Numbered from the stretch's first letter, positions 1-14,329 are shown. The stretch is DNA of 64,000 nt from Haemonchus contortus (GCA_000469685.2 LS997567.1:4729374-4793373); one strand, 5' to 3'. Made by a program: numbers and translations. Notes: a model not told the origin generated them from the letters alone.

Positions 1-2830
1 GTTCCTTGAGGAGCGACGGCTTGATCAGTTTAGACTCGACGCAATTGTAGAAATGTGTCACGCGTGCGGTAGTCGCGTTTTGGCATCCGCTCCAGAGGGA
101 TATATGATTGACACCGGGATTTAGATGGTACCTGTTAGCTCTTTAGATATTTGAAGTGTCCTGCTGACTCAAATCTAATTTCGTTGAATATTTTGAGTTC
201 GGAAAAGTTGAAGCAGTAACTGTATGATGGTTTCGTGTAATATCCTCAGTTAAGAAACGGAACAATAAAGTTATTACTCTAAGTAATTTGCTCGGGGCTC
301 ACCTCAGATTCGCTTAGTAAACAGAATCGTAAAAGCGTTTGAATAACATTTTGACTAGCGTGTAAATGTAATCGCTTGTGGTAGTCAGGCGGTAGTTGTC
401 TACGTGTTTTCGTTTTCATTGTATCAACTGAAAGGCATTGTGACGCCATTCGCATCTGGTCGTGCTTGACGTAGGACATGGATGAGTCAGGATGTGCCAT
501 TGCGGCCAAAGCCACGTTGCTGAGTGCGCGGCGACGGCTCAATCGATTGCTTTTCCAGACCCATACCTGGAAGGCGGTGGATGCAGACAATTGATTTTCT
601 ACTAAATAAGTGCCAATACCTTTCCATTCTGGTAGGAAGTAATGCAGTAAAAAGTATGCTCATAAGGGCCAAGCACGATCGTTTCATAATTAGGGCTCGA
701 ATAAAAGCGTGGCGCTATACCAAGTGATTATCAAAGGCCTCATTTTTGCTGGGTATTTTTTACACTATATTTAAAAAGATTTATTCGCTAATTTAAACGA
801 CATGGTGGCAGGTCAGATAACTACAAAAATCGCTGCCGATTCTCGGTAAATAGTCCATACATAGAAAACAAGTAACTTGTAACAAGTAAACGGGGATGAT
901 CCAGTTGGTCTCTCTTTTTTTGAAATGTGGAACTAACGATGACTTACACAATCTGCAAGGGGGCTGTGTAATCGATGTAGACAAGCTGTGGTCTCCTTGC
1001 ACCGCTGAAATCGTCCTTGTTCGTTCATCGTTACATCTCACAATCAGTCCACCTCAATTCGTTACCGTAATCTACTGTCCGATTTCATGATTCCTTGACA
1101 TTTCGTGGTCAGTTCGATGTCATTCCCACGGGTCTGTCCCATCGATCTGATGTAAGAAATGCGAAGTCTGAAAAGAGTTCATTTCAAGCGTTCCACGTTC
1201 ACAGCCTTCACTATGGCCTTGAAATGGAACATCTTTTACCGATTGGTTCCACACGTATCCCAACCCTCTCTCTCATAAGACGCCCTCAAACTCGATCAAT
1301 CCCCCACTTCATGTCATCGGTCGGCCATTGACTAGTTTTTATTCGAAGTTTGTTATTACATTCGCATCTCTCAGTGTTCACTCGTTTATTTGCTGAGATG
1401 ACACATGTTTGACGAGTTTTCTGTGTAAAAACTTTGATGATTTTCGTTCTGGCGTGTCGATTTTGTTGCAATTTGCCATAAACGACGTCACTGTGAAAAA
1501 GATACCAATCGATTTTTCAGAAAAATCTCTGGGAACGACATGAGAGCTATTCTGTTGATGCTCTGGGTTTATTGCTCCCCCTTTGATTCCCCGACAATGG
1601 CCTTTTTCATTGTCACCTCTGTCACCGTGGGCACATCCACTCTTTTTTTATCAGACTCATCAACTCTGAATGTCCTTTTGAGAAAAACTATCCCGAATTT
1701 CCATTAAATTCACTTGAAAACCGAATGTTTTCGGAGTCCTAGTAAAATAATGAGCCTAAACAGGTTAGCAGGATTCCTAGATGGTTCACTTACTTGGCTA
1801 CAGCGGTCAGCATGTCTATCCAATATTCCCAAGATAAATTGTTTCATTTGTAGAGGAAATCAACCCCTTCGGCTTTCTTGTTCACCCTAGTGGCTCAAGA
1901 AAATAAATCTGTGCGGCGTTTTTATCCCTTCAATAAAGTTGAGTGCAAGTCGGTTGCGAATAGGATCGTACTTTGATCTTTTGCTCGTCACCGCGGCGCC
2001 TTTCGACTATTTACCACAACGTCCTACATAATATGGGATTATTTGTTGTATATCGCTTATTTTCGACCGTATGTACATATACTTATACTTATTGACTCAA
2101 CGAGGTTTACATTGCAGCCGTGCCAGCATAAAAAATCTATTTCACTGCTTCACTCTGTAAACGGTTCTAGCAGGTGAAGCGCTTCATAAACTTATCGATC
2201 CACCGACGAGCATGCCGCGTTGCGTCCGCACGCGTCTAGTATCGGCCATCGCAAGAACAGCTTTGGCGTAGTTTAAAGAGATATTTGGATGAATATATTA
2301 ATTTTCACCTCCTTTGTATAGTAATCCATTCACTAGCCCTGGCCACGCAAATGCCTCGGCCCGTTTTGTCAGGTTGACCACATTTCACATTCGTCGATAC
2401 CACCTGCAAAGCAGATTAGAGTGGCTCCAGAATCATGGATAGAATCAAACATGATTAAATTACACGTCTTCCTACGGCTATGTTATGTAGGATGATGCGT
2501 CTGGTCTGTCTGAATGGGCAACATCGATATTGATTGTCGATCAGTTTTCTAAATAATAAGTAATCAATATTTCTCAATTGGTTAAATCGTCTGTTCAAAT
2601 CGTTCAGGTACCGTAATGGACCACGGCAGTAAGTTATTCTCCCATTGCCATGTGAAAATCCTACATGAGGACCACATGAGAGGGTGATCCCAGTGTAGTA
2701 CGACCTTCACCTCGTCACCTAGTAGCTTTCACCCCTTCGTTTGAAAATTATGTGTATACCCATAGGGTAGAAGACACTTTTGCAAGAGCTCTGTTGTTTT
2801 TGTTGTGTACTATATGTCTTCAACTTATGG
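1..2830. other. Gene-free stretch
   Basis: I see no exon chain on either strand. Open frames are short and lack splice signals or coding-like composition. No repeat shared with the rest of the window was recognised here. Confidence 0.4.
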
Positions 2831-3402
2831 GTGGAGATAGTGCAGTGGCAAGTGGCGCACTATTACATACGCATGGTCACATATTCGAATCTTGGATCGA
2901 TATCCGCCCAAGCCAGTCAAGCCTTCCATCTCTCCTGGCTAGATAGATTGGTACTAGACTCGTCTGGGAAGATAAAAGCACAAACTTGTTCATCTGTTAG
3001 ACACCGCAAGTCATTGTTTAGGCCACATACGCAGTCAGTGGCGAACGTCCGTTGCGCGCGTCCGTCACCCCGCCCACTCCACTCAAGTCTCGTGATGACG
3101 TTACAGTGCCACCAAGTGTGAGTGGGGCGAATGATTTGCATTTGTCCATGTTATCTTCTCATTGGCTGACTGCCGTGGACCAAGCGCAAACTGTATGCCC
3201 CACTGACAACTGCGACGTCTGTCAAAGATCGCGGGCTGATCCGTCGCATGCGATGGCTGCGGCGTGACCTAGTTTCTACGGACGCGCGCAACGAAGCGCA
3301 CCCGCATTCAGTACGCCTCTACATTCTGAATGGAAGTCGATTGCGGGGCGCATCCCTCAGACGGGATTGATTGACGCCCTGAGACTTTATCTTTCATTTC
3401 TT
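2831..3402 (+). repeat. tRNA-derived SINE-like repeat, interrupted
   Basis: The left end has an A-box-like stretch (GTGGCAAGTGGCGCAC, from about 2845). It is followed about 35 bases later by a B-box-like stretch (ATTCGAATCTTGG). This spacing is typical of tRNA-derived SINEs. The body then matches other copies in this window, with the recurring words CTCGTCTGGGA, TAGGCCACATACGCA and GCGCATCCCTCAGA. The copy is split at 3040-3303 by a younger element with a 9-bp target duplication. The remainder resumes at 3304 and ends near 3402. Confidence 0.7.
3040..3303. mobile_element. MULE-type non-autonomous element, family M1 copy 1
   Basis: A 264-bp element sharing its interior with copies at 5051-5340 and 55992-56283. 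The ends form an imperfect inverted repeat around TTGCGCGCGTCC and GGACGCGCGCAACG. It is flanked by a 9-bp target duplication, GCAGTCAGT on the left and GCATTCAGT on the right (one mismatch). Duplications of 9-10 bp are typical of Mutator-like elements; the family assignment is inferred from that. It sits inside a SINE copy and carries no transposase. Confidence 0.75.
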
Positions 3403-5050
3403 CAATCCAAGCCATGGTAATACAGTCCACCCGCTCACGATTTCAATCGTGCACATAGAGTGGGCCCGAACCGCTTGCTCGACAAACGGAGAAATTTCTT
3501 TGAACATTACTGAAACCGGTTAAGGATTAGTCGGAGACTGGTCGGTTCCTACATTAGCCCATTCCATTATCGTATGTATACATTGATGTGGATATTAGGT
3601 TTTGCATTTGCATTTGAGTGAATCAGACCAAAGTGCAGAACGATTCGAACGATGGCAGTAAAGCAGACCAGTCTTTGATCAGTCCCACTCTTATCACTTG
3701 AACATTGCTAGAAACGTGCTATTTTCCGATTTCTAAGTTCAACCCTTCTTTTGCTTTTATGTCCGAGTAAGAGTAATCGCAGTAAAAGTCAGACTCTATA
3801 TTGTAGCCGTGCAACAGCTGTGGAAAAACTACAGGAGAATTTTCCGTGACATTAGGCTTTTCCAGTCACCAAAGTTTTCAGTTGTGTCTTTCTGACAATG
3901 CAAAGCATTCCTCTCCTCTCTTTCTTACCAACGTTAATCATTTCCTCTCAGCTAGTTCCATTCTTTTTTGCCGGTCATCGAAATGCAGTTAGAAAGGTGA
4001 CAATTGGAAATCGAAGAGGTAAATCCTTTTTTGGGCCTCGTTGTATTGATGTGGGTGAACAAATGGTGCATGAATAAAGTCGAAGGGTACATTGGGGGCT
4101 CTTTTGAAAATTTCAGAGACAGGGGAACCACAGGAAGGACCTTTGGCCTTTCCACGAGGAAGCCTCGTCCGATAACTTTTCATAGCCGTAAATATTCAAG
4201 GGGTCGTGCTCAGAAAGGAGGGGGAGAGCCTCAGAAAAACATCAACAAAGGGCACTTGTACTACGCTCAAGGGTGGGTGGAGAGGGGGAATGGGTTCGAA
4301 AAGGGTTTAGAATTACGTCGTAAGAGCAGTAAAGAGATGACCAATGTTCACCTGTAGACGCAAACATCAAGAACAACAGTTGCGGTGGTACAAACTTGTC
4401 TGATGAGGACTGAAACGTCATCTGTCGGGGAAAAAACTTACAACCTACGCTCTCAGGAAAAATACTCAACAAAAAGCCGGAAACTGTCGTCATGGGTCAG
4501 TGCCGGTGAGATACGGGCCATGATCGTGAATGTTTCGGTGGGTGAAGGTAGCAAAGTTGGGCAGGAATAACCACTCAGCGGTGGGTAGCTGATGCTGAAA
4601 GGGAGAAAAGTTTCTCAAACTATAAGGGTTCTGTGAGGTTTAAGGTTACAAACTGGAATGTGACAAAATTTCTAATAGTACAAAACTCTTTACTTTTCTC
4701 CCTTGCCAAGCCTCGGAATGTAGTTGCGCGCGTTCGGTCACATTCGTGAATGTGATGAAAAAGTGGAAGCGTGGCGCAACTCATATGATGGCGTGAACGA
4801 CATTGAGCGACACTATGACAGATGGACATGAAAAAAGAAACGATAGTCAGTCCAGTTCGTCATTTCTATTACCATCTGCATCTTGGTAACTTCTGTTTCC
4901 TACACTAACATTCTTAATGGATAAAAGCTTGCCTGCTCAATGCCTTGGCGTAGTTTACATTGTGTGAGCCGGTTGAGTTACTGCACATAGTCCATCTCTG
5001 AGGTCATAAGAGTTCAATGACGATTTTCTATTTGAATAACTAGTATACGG
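3403..5050. other. Gene-free stretch
   Basis: No convincing exon was found. The longest open frame (4004-4357, +) starts with TTG, has no clean splice sites and resembles no family I know. Confidence 0.35.
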
Positions 5051-5340
5051 AGAACGTCCGTTGCGCGCGTCTATCGAAAGTAGGTCACCCCGCCCACTTC
5101 GTGCGCGGTACACCTCACTGAGGTCTAAAGATGACATTACAGTAGCACCAAGTGTCAGTGGAGCAAACGATTTGCATTTGTCCGTGTTATCTTCTCCTTG
5201 GCTAACTGCCGTGGACCGAGCGCAATTCGTATGCCCCACTGGCAACTGCGACGTTTGTCAAATATCGCGGGCTGACTGCCGCGTGCGATGGCTGCGACGT
5301 GACCTAGTTTCGACGTACGCGCGCAGCGAAGCGCACCCAT
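5051..5340. mobile_element. MULE-type non-autonomous element, family M1 copy 2
   Basis: A 290-bp copy of the family also at 3040 and 55992. It begins AGAACGTCCGTTGCGCGCG and ends in GCGCACCC. The flanking 9-mers are AGTATACGG (5042-5050) and AATATACGG (5341-5349), one mismatch. The interior carries the shared block around GCATTTGTCC and CTGCCGTGGAC. It has no transposase. Short open frames inside it recur in the other copies but are not taken as genes. Confidence 0.75.
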
Positions 5341-5349
5341 AATATACGG

Positions 5350-8300
5350 CACTAACATAACCGCTTAGAGGCCGGAATGGGCTCGACATTCGTGAATCAC
5401 ACGCGCATCGTCTCAATCGACCAGTTGCACAAGCCTCTGAAATATGTTTCACGAGCGTAGCCGTCGTTAACGCCAATAGTAAAGCAGCCGGTTTCGAATC
5501 TGAAATGTGGACCTTTTGTACTAGTAAGAACAACCTTTCAGTACCAAACTACTGACCTAATGTATGCCTGAATAATGGCTTTGATGGATGTATGCCACGA
5601 ATGCGGCAAAGTGCAGATGAAACGGCAATTTTCTTGCAGAAATGCGGAATTGACTGTTTGAGTGCCTCGTGCAAAATGAAGGATAACTTCGGTTCTCTCA
5701 GCAATTGACGATATAGGAATGGGGATAGTAAGGTTTTCATCTTTAATTTATAGTAGAAAAGTCTTTTCATGAAATTATCCCAATGAAATCTTGAACTGGG
5801 ATGGGATTTGAGCGAAATTGAGATCTTTTGAACTTATTTTGGCAAAAAAGCCTCAGAAGCGGCCCTAGTTAATTTCCGAGTTCCAGGAAGCCGGAATAGC
5901 CAAGAATTTGGATTTAAAGTGTTACATGAGGCACTTTGCTTAATTTATAGGCTGATTACTACAGTAGACCTTACCTCTTTACTGCCATATTTCATGTGGT
6001 ACAATTTCCTGAAAGTTTGAATGATACTTGTGAAACTGGTGGTCCAGAGAGATGTAGGACGTCACTAAAAGTTCTTACCACCATTCTGGTTCTCGAACAG
6101 CAGTGATTGTTTTGATTATGAGATAGATGAGCCAGACCGTTCCATCGGGAGTCATGTTGCAAGAAATTTTGTGGTATGACTTCCCCGAGTTCATGAAAGG
6201 AGCATGCGGAAGGAGTCTTTGTCTCTTTTATGTCAACTTGTGATCGGTGAACATAAACAAAGACAAATGCATGGTTCCATGCATAACAGGCTGGATATGT
6301 CTGGTGTATGAGCAACTTTTGTCTGATCAGATATTCCCGCGCAAAGTTGTCCACATTTCTCCTACTGCCTGCGCTCTCCTATTGAAACAACAGTCTATTG
6401 CTTCTTTCGTGTTCAGAATCTTTCCTAGGATTAATCTGTAACTTCAAGTATAGTACAATGAACGCTGTCGGGTCGAAAACGGTCATAGATAGAGCGTTAT
6501 ATGGTCTCCAAAACCATCTTAGCCGATGAACACATCCAGAAGCGGACGAGTTGTCCCGTTGTTTTGTAGAGGCCGTAGAGGTTGCACTATTCGCACCGAG
6601 ACGCACACGTTGCACGCAGACAGCCTACGGTAACCATCTGCACGCAATGGCAGTCACGGTTACACAGCTCGTCCAAAAATCGCTTCCATGCAGCTTTTGT
6701 CGTCACAATTTCGTCCAACCCCTAAAGTCTCTTCTTTTTTTGAAACATCACATTTCTCTAAATATCTTCCGCGTTTTCTTTGCCAATTCCTCCGCGTTTT
6801 CTTTGTCAATTTCGCACTAATTTGAGCTAACGTCCATTATTCGCCTAAAACTGAATACCTCAAAATTTTCTTTAACTATTCCATCGAAGGGCTGCCTTTG
6901 ATGGAAGAAAGGATTTTATGGACGTATAATCGATAGTTATATTCGGTTGGAATGCGGTGCAATCGGCCTACAATGTCACTTTCATCGTTTGAAATAACTG
7001 GTTAAACTATACGAAAGGTTGACAATAGCGCGAACGACGAACATTTAGGCCGATTCATCCTCATCCTTGTTTCTATAGGCCTTGAAAACTGGTCACAAGA
7101 TCCATGATAGATTTCTTCATTGGTTGTATTCTTACCGTTTAGTATTTCGTGGAGGCGGTCTTCTCGCGATTTTCTTGCCTGAGCTCCGGTATAAGGGCAT
7201 TTAAGTAAGGGTTTCAACTTTGAAATATGATCCAAGGCTCATATATACCCACCCTCTTCGTGGAAATGCCTGTCGTATTGCATCACAGACTTGACGTGTT
7301 CCATCCACATCGTTGCAAGCTGTACCAGCCACTCTTTCTTATCTGTAATGGTCCAAACCTTCTGTCGGATGACTCATTGTAGCATTTCACAGTGCAAAGC
7401 TTTGCAATGAATCATTTAGCGTCATCTTCTTAGTTGCCAGGCTCGAAATTCTCTCCCGTTCTTGGCTTCAACAGACCCCATCGAGTTCCATTTGTCCATA
7501 TTGGTACGAAAGGTGTAGGTGGGGTTTGACGGCGCACTCACGTTCGATCAAATTAAACAGCCTTTAATGAGTGTCCCGCTATCAATTCTATTTACTCTCT
7601 ACTATAAACTTTTATCTATAGTCTGGAATCGATCGAAAATATGATTTCCAAAAGATTCCAAGCTTCTGCCCTCATATAAGTATCCTCCATATCAAGTAGC
7701 TGCATCAGCAATCGTCGATTAGTTCTGGGAACTGAGAAAGGACTTATCAGAAAGACCTACCAGATGTTTTTGGAGGTACCTTCCACCCCAAAGAGACTGG
7801 ATCTATATGATTGTCTCTAATCACTCATCTTGAAGGGATCTGATGCTTCACTGAGTGAATTCCAGGGGACCAAAGCCATTTAGAATAGTCCGCAATCGAA
7901 TTACCGTCAGTCTCAGCGTGATTATAGCATATTTCCTCCGAGTTTGATAACCGAACTTCCGTAATAAACAACAACCAACATTATCGGCTACTGTTTCGGC
8001 TTGAATTCTCTTCTTTGAAGACCATAAAGTTCAAAATATACAGGTACTGCAAGCCACTATCTTTTTCGCACTATAAAGAGAGCCTGGAAAAGTCAGAGCA
8101 GAGGACGATGAACGAAAAAGTCTGGTCCTAGCTTTCAGTTTCAGAGAGGCAGTCGTAATGAACACAAAAACGTTTATTTATCCGCTTGAAGAACTTAAAT
8201 ACTTTTAAGGTTAGAGGATTTTCAAGAGTATGAGTAATCATGTTTTACATTTATTGAATTGATACAATGTAAAATTCTAACTTCCTTGCCAGTAATGTAA

Positions 8301-10320
8301 TACCTCCATGAAATGTTTTCACCTAATGTTCCTTCATGAGGATACTCGTGTATGAAGACCCGCTCTTTACATTCACTTAAGTGATTCAATCAAATTTCCT
8401 TGAGGAAAATCGTCATTAAAGAGATAGCAAGAGTTTCGGAAAACGGTCGAGCTCGCAAACTCGATTTCTCAAGACCTGTGCAGACACACAAGCTTCGAGA
8501 AGTCGGGTTTGCGTCACTCCGATCTTCGCCGTCTTCCCATATGGCTAGACAGGCCATCGAAAACCAATGCAGTTCACTTTTGTGTATTCTTTCGTCGATA
8601 TTCGATAAAAATCCTTTGCAAGTCGTTTTCTAAAACATGGGAGCATTGACGTGACTGGGGACGTGGCCAAACATTGTTTGTACATTTTTTATCGCGTTTT
8701 TGAATAACGCTGACAGCGCCGACAGTATGTGTCATGAAATGTTTTCATTCCAAATGTTAATCCTCTTTCGAGCAGTATCGATCTTTCTAAAATTATCCTT
8801 AAAATGACTGCGAAAATTTTAGGTGTTTTATTGATTTCTCCCTTGATCGATCCTTTCTCGTACTCTTCGTCATTTCATGTAGTTTGAATGCCATTTCGTC
8901 AAGTTCTAAGCAAAGCCTCAGCCTTCCAAGTGATTTCGACTATTCGGGAATTGTTGGGAAGTGGAATGGACCTTCGCAATGGCGTTTTTCTCTATTTCTA
9001 TCTTTTAAACGTGATGCTCTTGCAAGCGCAGTTGGTGTACCGATCGGGACGTACCACTCGGTCGCCTCGTCGATATCTGCAGTGTGCACGTTGGGGCCTG
9101 CTAGTCGTGTCAGGACCTTCATTCAGCCGATGATGAAAGAGGGGTCCTAAAACGACGTGGCGAGATCAAAGCCGCGCAACGGCCTTGTTGTGACGGAGCA
9201 CCCGCGGTGGCACATTTTGACCCATACATGCGGATCCTGCTAGTGGCCCCGTTCCTCCCTCCCTGATCATGCCGTTTCGAACGTGATGTCGTGGATCCTG
9301 TGTGTGGAGATATGTCTTTGAGACGCTGATGTTGCCAATGGGGCGTATTTTGATGAACTAACTCGCCCCACAATTACTTTATGCTATACCTGGGTGGTAC
9401 AAAATGACAGGTGTGAAGCAAGAAAACGACTTCTCTCAAGAAAATCAAGCGTTTCCACGTTATATTAGGAGTGAAGTCGTTCAGCGCCTTGATAGAAATG
9501 CCGATTCACTGTCTCTGCGAGAGAGCTTAAAGAGAATGGAGCAAAAAAATAAATGAATTGCCCATGAAAAGTAGTATTTTGATGGATTTCGAACAACTGA
9601 ATGCTCAGTCTTCTGTGCCGATCAAGAGGTAAGGCGAATGAAAGGTACGAATGAAAGCTTGAAAGCGCGCTCCACTGCTAACAACCGCATCCCAGTGAGG
9701 GAATATCCTCCACCTCGCTAGGCTCCATGTCATCATCACTACTTTCATGCCTTCTATTCCGACTTCACCATAGGTATTGCCACCAATGTTCATAATTATG
9801 CCATTATCGTGGAATCGCTACAGCTCCATCGGCTTAGCCTTTGAGTATGTTGCATCGTTATCTCTCCATTGTACGTGTTTTGCGTTCATTTATATCCGAA
9901 ACTGGATCATTCAGAGAATCAGTGTTTTCTGCTCTTTTGATGGGCTCTCAACGACCCTACAGGATTGCCTTAGCACAGTTTATGGAACCAGACAGTCGGT
10001 TTCTTTCACATCTGACTAAGCCATGTTTGGCGTTCCTCACACTCCTTTTTTTCTCATGCGGTTGTCCTATTATTTCAAGGTAATTTGGACCGAAAAGTAA
10101 TATTTCTTGCCGTCCATCCCCACAGTCCTTCGATGTGCAACCAATAATTGGGAGGAAAAGAGACGTGCTCTAAAAGAGTCATTCCTCTCATTGTTCCTGA
10201 ATGTAATTTTGGCTTCGTCATTGGAATTAAGGGTGTTTCCTACAAGATTGATCTCATTCTTTAGTGAGGCTTTCGTATGTCTGAGTAAAGTTTTTTTTGT
10301 CAGCCCACTCTGGCAGAAGG
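5350..10320. other. Gene-free stretch
   Basis: Nearly 5 kb with no exon chain I can support on either strand. Open frames stay at or below 120 codons and lack the splice signals seen in genes A and B. No named repeat was recognised. Confidence 0.35.
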
Positions 10321-10620
10321 GCGGAGCTGGTGTGAGGGCAAGCGACGCACCATCACACACACATGGTCTGCGGATCGAATCAAGGATCGATGTCCGGCTA
10401 GGCCAACCAAGTCCTTCATCTCTTCGGGGTCGGTGAATTGGCACTAGACTTGTCTGGGAGGATAAATGCCTTGACGTGTACATGGGCTTGGCCCTGTATG
10501 TCATTGTATAGGCCATATCCGCATTCAATACGCCACTACGATTCTGAGTAGAAGTTAAATGCTTAGCTGCATCCCTCAGATGGGTTTGATTCACGCCCCA
10601 AGACTTTGAGACTTTACTAG
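10321..10620 (+). repeat. tRNA-derived SINE-like repeat
   Basis: An uninterrupted copy of the SINE-like family. It has the promoter-like start (GCAAGCGACGCACC, then GGATCGAATCAAGGATCG), the middle word GACTTGTCTGGGAGG, and a tail region with CATCCCTCAGATGGG. It gives the expected sequence across the point where the 2831-3402 copy is interrupted. A 191-codon minus-strand open frame crosses it and is a by-product. Confidence 0.7.
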
Positions 10621-10745
10621 GCTCCTTCCTTTGATCGACTATCAATCCTTTGTAAGACGTTTGAAAACAAAGCGAAATTATTCACTATTGCGACCTTAGG
10701 GCTAGGATTCTCCACTGCAGCTTCATTTTCCTACAGTCGCGTTAC

Positions 10746-10992
10746 GGTGTGTGCCAAGTCGTGCGTCCGAGGATGCGCGCGGCGGAATTCATGGTGATAG
10801 GAACGACTTTAGCGCCTATCATTGTGGCCCGAATTTGAATTAAAGAAGATTATCGGGACCAATTAATCTTAATGATCCACTTCTCTTCAAGTTTAAGCCC
10901 CAATAATAGGCGCCAAAGTCGTCTAAATCGCCACGAACTTTGCCGCACAATGTGCCGCGCGCATCCTCGGACGCACGACTTGACCGACCCCC
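10746..10992. mobile_element. Foldback element, family F1 copy 1
   Basis: A near-complete palindrome about 247 bp long. The left arm (AAGTCGTGCGTCCGAGGATG, GCGCGCGGC) is repeated in reverse complement at the right end. The inner parts (GGCGCCTATCATTG and CAATAATAGGCGCC) also pair. It is flanked by a perfect 9-bp duplication TCGCGTTAC at 10737-10745 and 10993-11001. It matches the element at 15713-15972. There is no coding capacity. Confidence 0.8.
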
Positions 10993-11001
10993 TCGCGTTA
11001 C

Positions 11002-14000
11002 TTGTGATGTACGCAATGTAATCACGGACAACACATCCCGACTTACGGCATTACGTCATATCAGTTTTCGAGTTCAACTAATGGGAAAGTTTAAATCATA
11101 CATTTTTCTCAATTTTTTTTTGTTAAATCTTGATTAACGTCTAATGTATGTGCACGGCTGGGCTTGACATTTCTTCGCCATTGTTTCTTCATCGATGTAC
11201 ATCGTAACAATTCAGTGCTGAGGAACGTAATGAGTTGTCCGTGGCTACCATGCGGCTGCTACATACTAGTTTACGACTATCGACACTGTAAGACTTTGGA
11301 GTGTATTGTGTTTTTCTGAATTTGCGGGTTTTATGACCCTAATGTAGCAGTTTGTTTTCATGATACTGGCTTTGAAGGTGTGTGTAATGGTTGGAATTGA
11401 TGTTATAAGGGGCCACTTCATTATGCTCACATTTTCAAGGGTGAGACCTAAGCGCAGTTACGGATGGGACCCTGGCTGGATCTGTTCAGATTGGCGAGAA
11501 GAATGATTCTAGCCTCAGGAACTAGTTATTTTTGCCCTAACCTCTGACAGGGACAACCCCCAAAGTGTGTTCAACATTGAACATTTGCAGAAATGGAAAT
11601 TCAAATTCCAATCTGAATTTCCATTTTTCATTTCCATTCCATTCAGAAATTGGAAAGATACAGATTTAGAAAATTCAAAAATTCAAAAAAAAATTCAGAA
11701 ATTCATGAAGTTGGTCTGAATTTTCATTCAGACCATTTTCAAATTGGTCTGAAATGGAATAGGCGTGTTTGATTCTACGGATGTTGGGATTGGTGAGACA
11801 GCGTAGATGAAAGCAAATGTGTGTGGCTCCCTTCAACTACTCTTTTACAGGTGTAATAAGTAGTCATCCCAATTTTTCTATGTTACGATGATTAGAGAAT
11901 ATGTGAGTTATTGATTTACTCTTTTACACCTAGCATAACCAGTAAGCTGGTGAGGATAGCGCAACTGAACTTTGCAGTCTGATTCCGCTCACACCAAATG
12001 ACTCTTAACTTTCTGAGAGTAACTAATTGGTTCCAGTTTCATGTGGCAGGGTAGAAATTTTCATTTGAATAACCTCTGTTCATGGTAATCGCTCGGGCAC
12101 GGTCAAATGGCTCTACGATTCTCAGCAAATGTTGACTGCATGGCGCATTCCATGGGTATTGATCGAGGCCGACGACGTAGTTGTCACGGTCTTTGCGTCC
12201 CATTTATTCAGTAATGCCCAGGGTTGGCCAGTTTAATATCCGGATCATCCCGGATTGGAATCTGTTCAACTTTTCGTGTGGCTATTGATGAATATTGTTT
12301 GTCATGAAATCATACCTGAACAAATATTGTATTGAATGACGTCCTCGGAATCCATTTTTTGATCCAATACTTTTCAATCGATTTACTGCTTCCAAAGCCA
12401 ATTGGCCCATTATTCCTGTACTTACAATATCTTTTTTTAATTTCAATTTTATGACGAGAAGGGAGATATTTGACGAACGAGGTCATCGACATTGAGATGT
12501 CGCTCAGACAGACTCCATTTCCATTTCTCCCCCCATAAACTCTTGCAGAACACAGCGACTATCTGCTGTTCGTCGGGAGGCAATCAATACGCTATAGAAA
12601 GTTCTTTCTAGAGCCATTTACTTGTGGGTTTTATAACATAATGGTGATTCAAACTGAAACATCTGTTCCCCCGCTATCAATCAGCTCCTTCTACCAAGAC
12701 ATTTTTCTTGTGTTATCTCGAAACTGTTATTGTAATCAACCATCTTTCTTTTGACGTCATGAGCCCATTAATCAGCTCTAACGGCTCTCAAAACAGCTTT
12801 ATCAACTATAAATACAACTTCATTTCGCTACTAATATCCTCACAAACAGGCGCAATGACGGAGTATGGCCATGTTGATTTCCCGATTTCGATTCTCGTTC
12901 CTGATCTTTCATGAGCTTTCCTAGCTTCCACCATTTGAATATGTATTCTTAGTGTTTTGTACTGCTTTGCCGCATAGGTTTTTTATTATTAAATCGCTTT
13001 ATTCGGTCGATATTTCAAGTAAATTGTCGTCTTCAAGGGCTTGAAAGCCGTTCGGAGCTCCCGGTCTGTGGCGTACCCGACCGAGCGCCCAAACGCTCGA
13101 GACTAGTTGCAACAAGTCCCGGAGGCTCGGAATCGTGCCAGGACACCAACATACTGCGGTTTACTAGCATTTTTGTCCCCCTGGATTGTGTGAACTACTT
13201 AGATTCCAAAAAGAGTTAATGTGAAAGGTATTCTCACGATTTCTCACTGCGAAATCTCTTTATGCTGGGCAATTTTCCATAGTTCGTCCCCAGTGCTCCC
13301 CATTGTGCTTAGTTCTTTGCTTGATTCGTTCACCAAAAATGAAATTACTCGAAATCGGATTGTTAAATTCCGATACATGTTCATGTTTGACGCGTTTTCT
13401 TTTTATTTCATGATAATTGCTGACGTCTTCATTCCTGAGAAGTAAGGAACCCGTTTAGTTTCCCAAAAAAGACTATCAGACACCTCTATCACATCAGTTT
13501 ACTCATCAGCTCCTCCAGTCTTCTGTAGATTTCATTTATATCCATCTCTGTACGTTCCAATCCGTCATGTCGCTTTCCGTAGCATATTTCTGCTGAGCGA
13601 TATGATATCCTTTCATATCAGCACAGCCTTTGTCGTGAAATCTGCAGCGGTTCGCATCTTTCAGTGATATATGAAAATTCATGTATGAAAGACTTCTAGG
13701 GGCCTTTTTGGGGGGTTATGGGCCCTTTTGCTCATATAATGGGAGCAGAATAGTGGAAAGTATGACCTGAACCAACCGCCCTTACGAATCCCAATCTTCA
13801 TCATTTCCTGTCCATTGGCCTAATTCATAGCATAAACCAAATAATAGCGCTGTCTGGGCACCTCAATGAGTCGATCTATTAAGCTCATTGGTAATAAAGT
13901 CTATAAAATCTATCGTAAATATGTTTTTAATACTTTATGTCTGGCGCCGGCTCGTCGCATTTCTGTCGTGTAGTCTCAATAGAGACGGGAGGTTGATTCG

Positions 14001-14329
14001 GTCCGGGTGGATGTGTAGCTGGCACCGCCTGGGTGAAGCTTCAAAGGGCCGCAAGTTATTTAGGAAAGACGAATCGACATTTTTCTGTTCCTTGCAAAAT
14101 TTTCCGTGATTGTCAGTCTCATCGCCGTTATACCAGTCTCAGTGACGGCCGTTGAATTTCAATGAAAATCGCTGTCATAACATAGGAATAATTTTGCCCC
14201 ATTTGCATTCCTGAAAGTGCAATATGACGGCCACACTGAACAACTGGGGTAGCGCTCATACCGTCACCATTGAACCCCGGCTATATTTGATCATTTTACC
14301 ACATCAATTCCGAGGGGCCGCTTTCCTCC
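11002..14329. other. Gene-free stretch with a low-complexity block
   Basis: No exon chain is supported. At about 11580-11765 a block is built from reiterated GAAATTC, TTTCCATT and TTGGTCTGAA words on both strands, so it can fold on itself. The rest is ordinary AT-rich sequence. Confidence 0.4.

Noticed and set aside
4004..4357. 117-codon open frame on the plus strand
   Set aside because: It begins with TTG, lacks clear splice sites and shows no known motif.
10070..10645. 191-codon open frame on the minus strand
   Set aside because: It runs across a SINE-like repeat, shows no domain and has no splice context.
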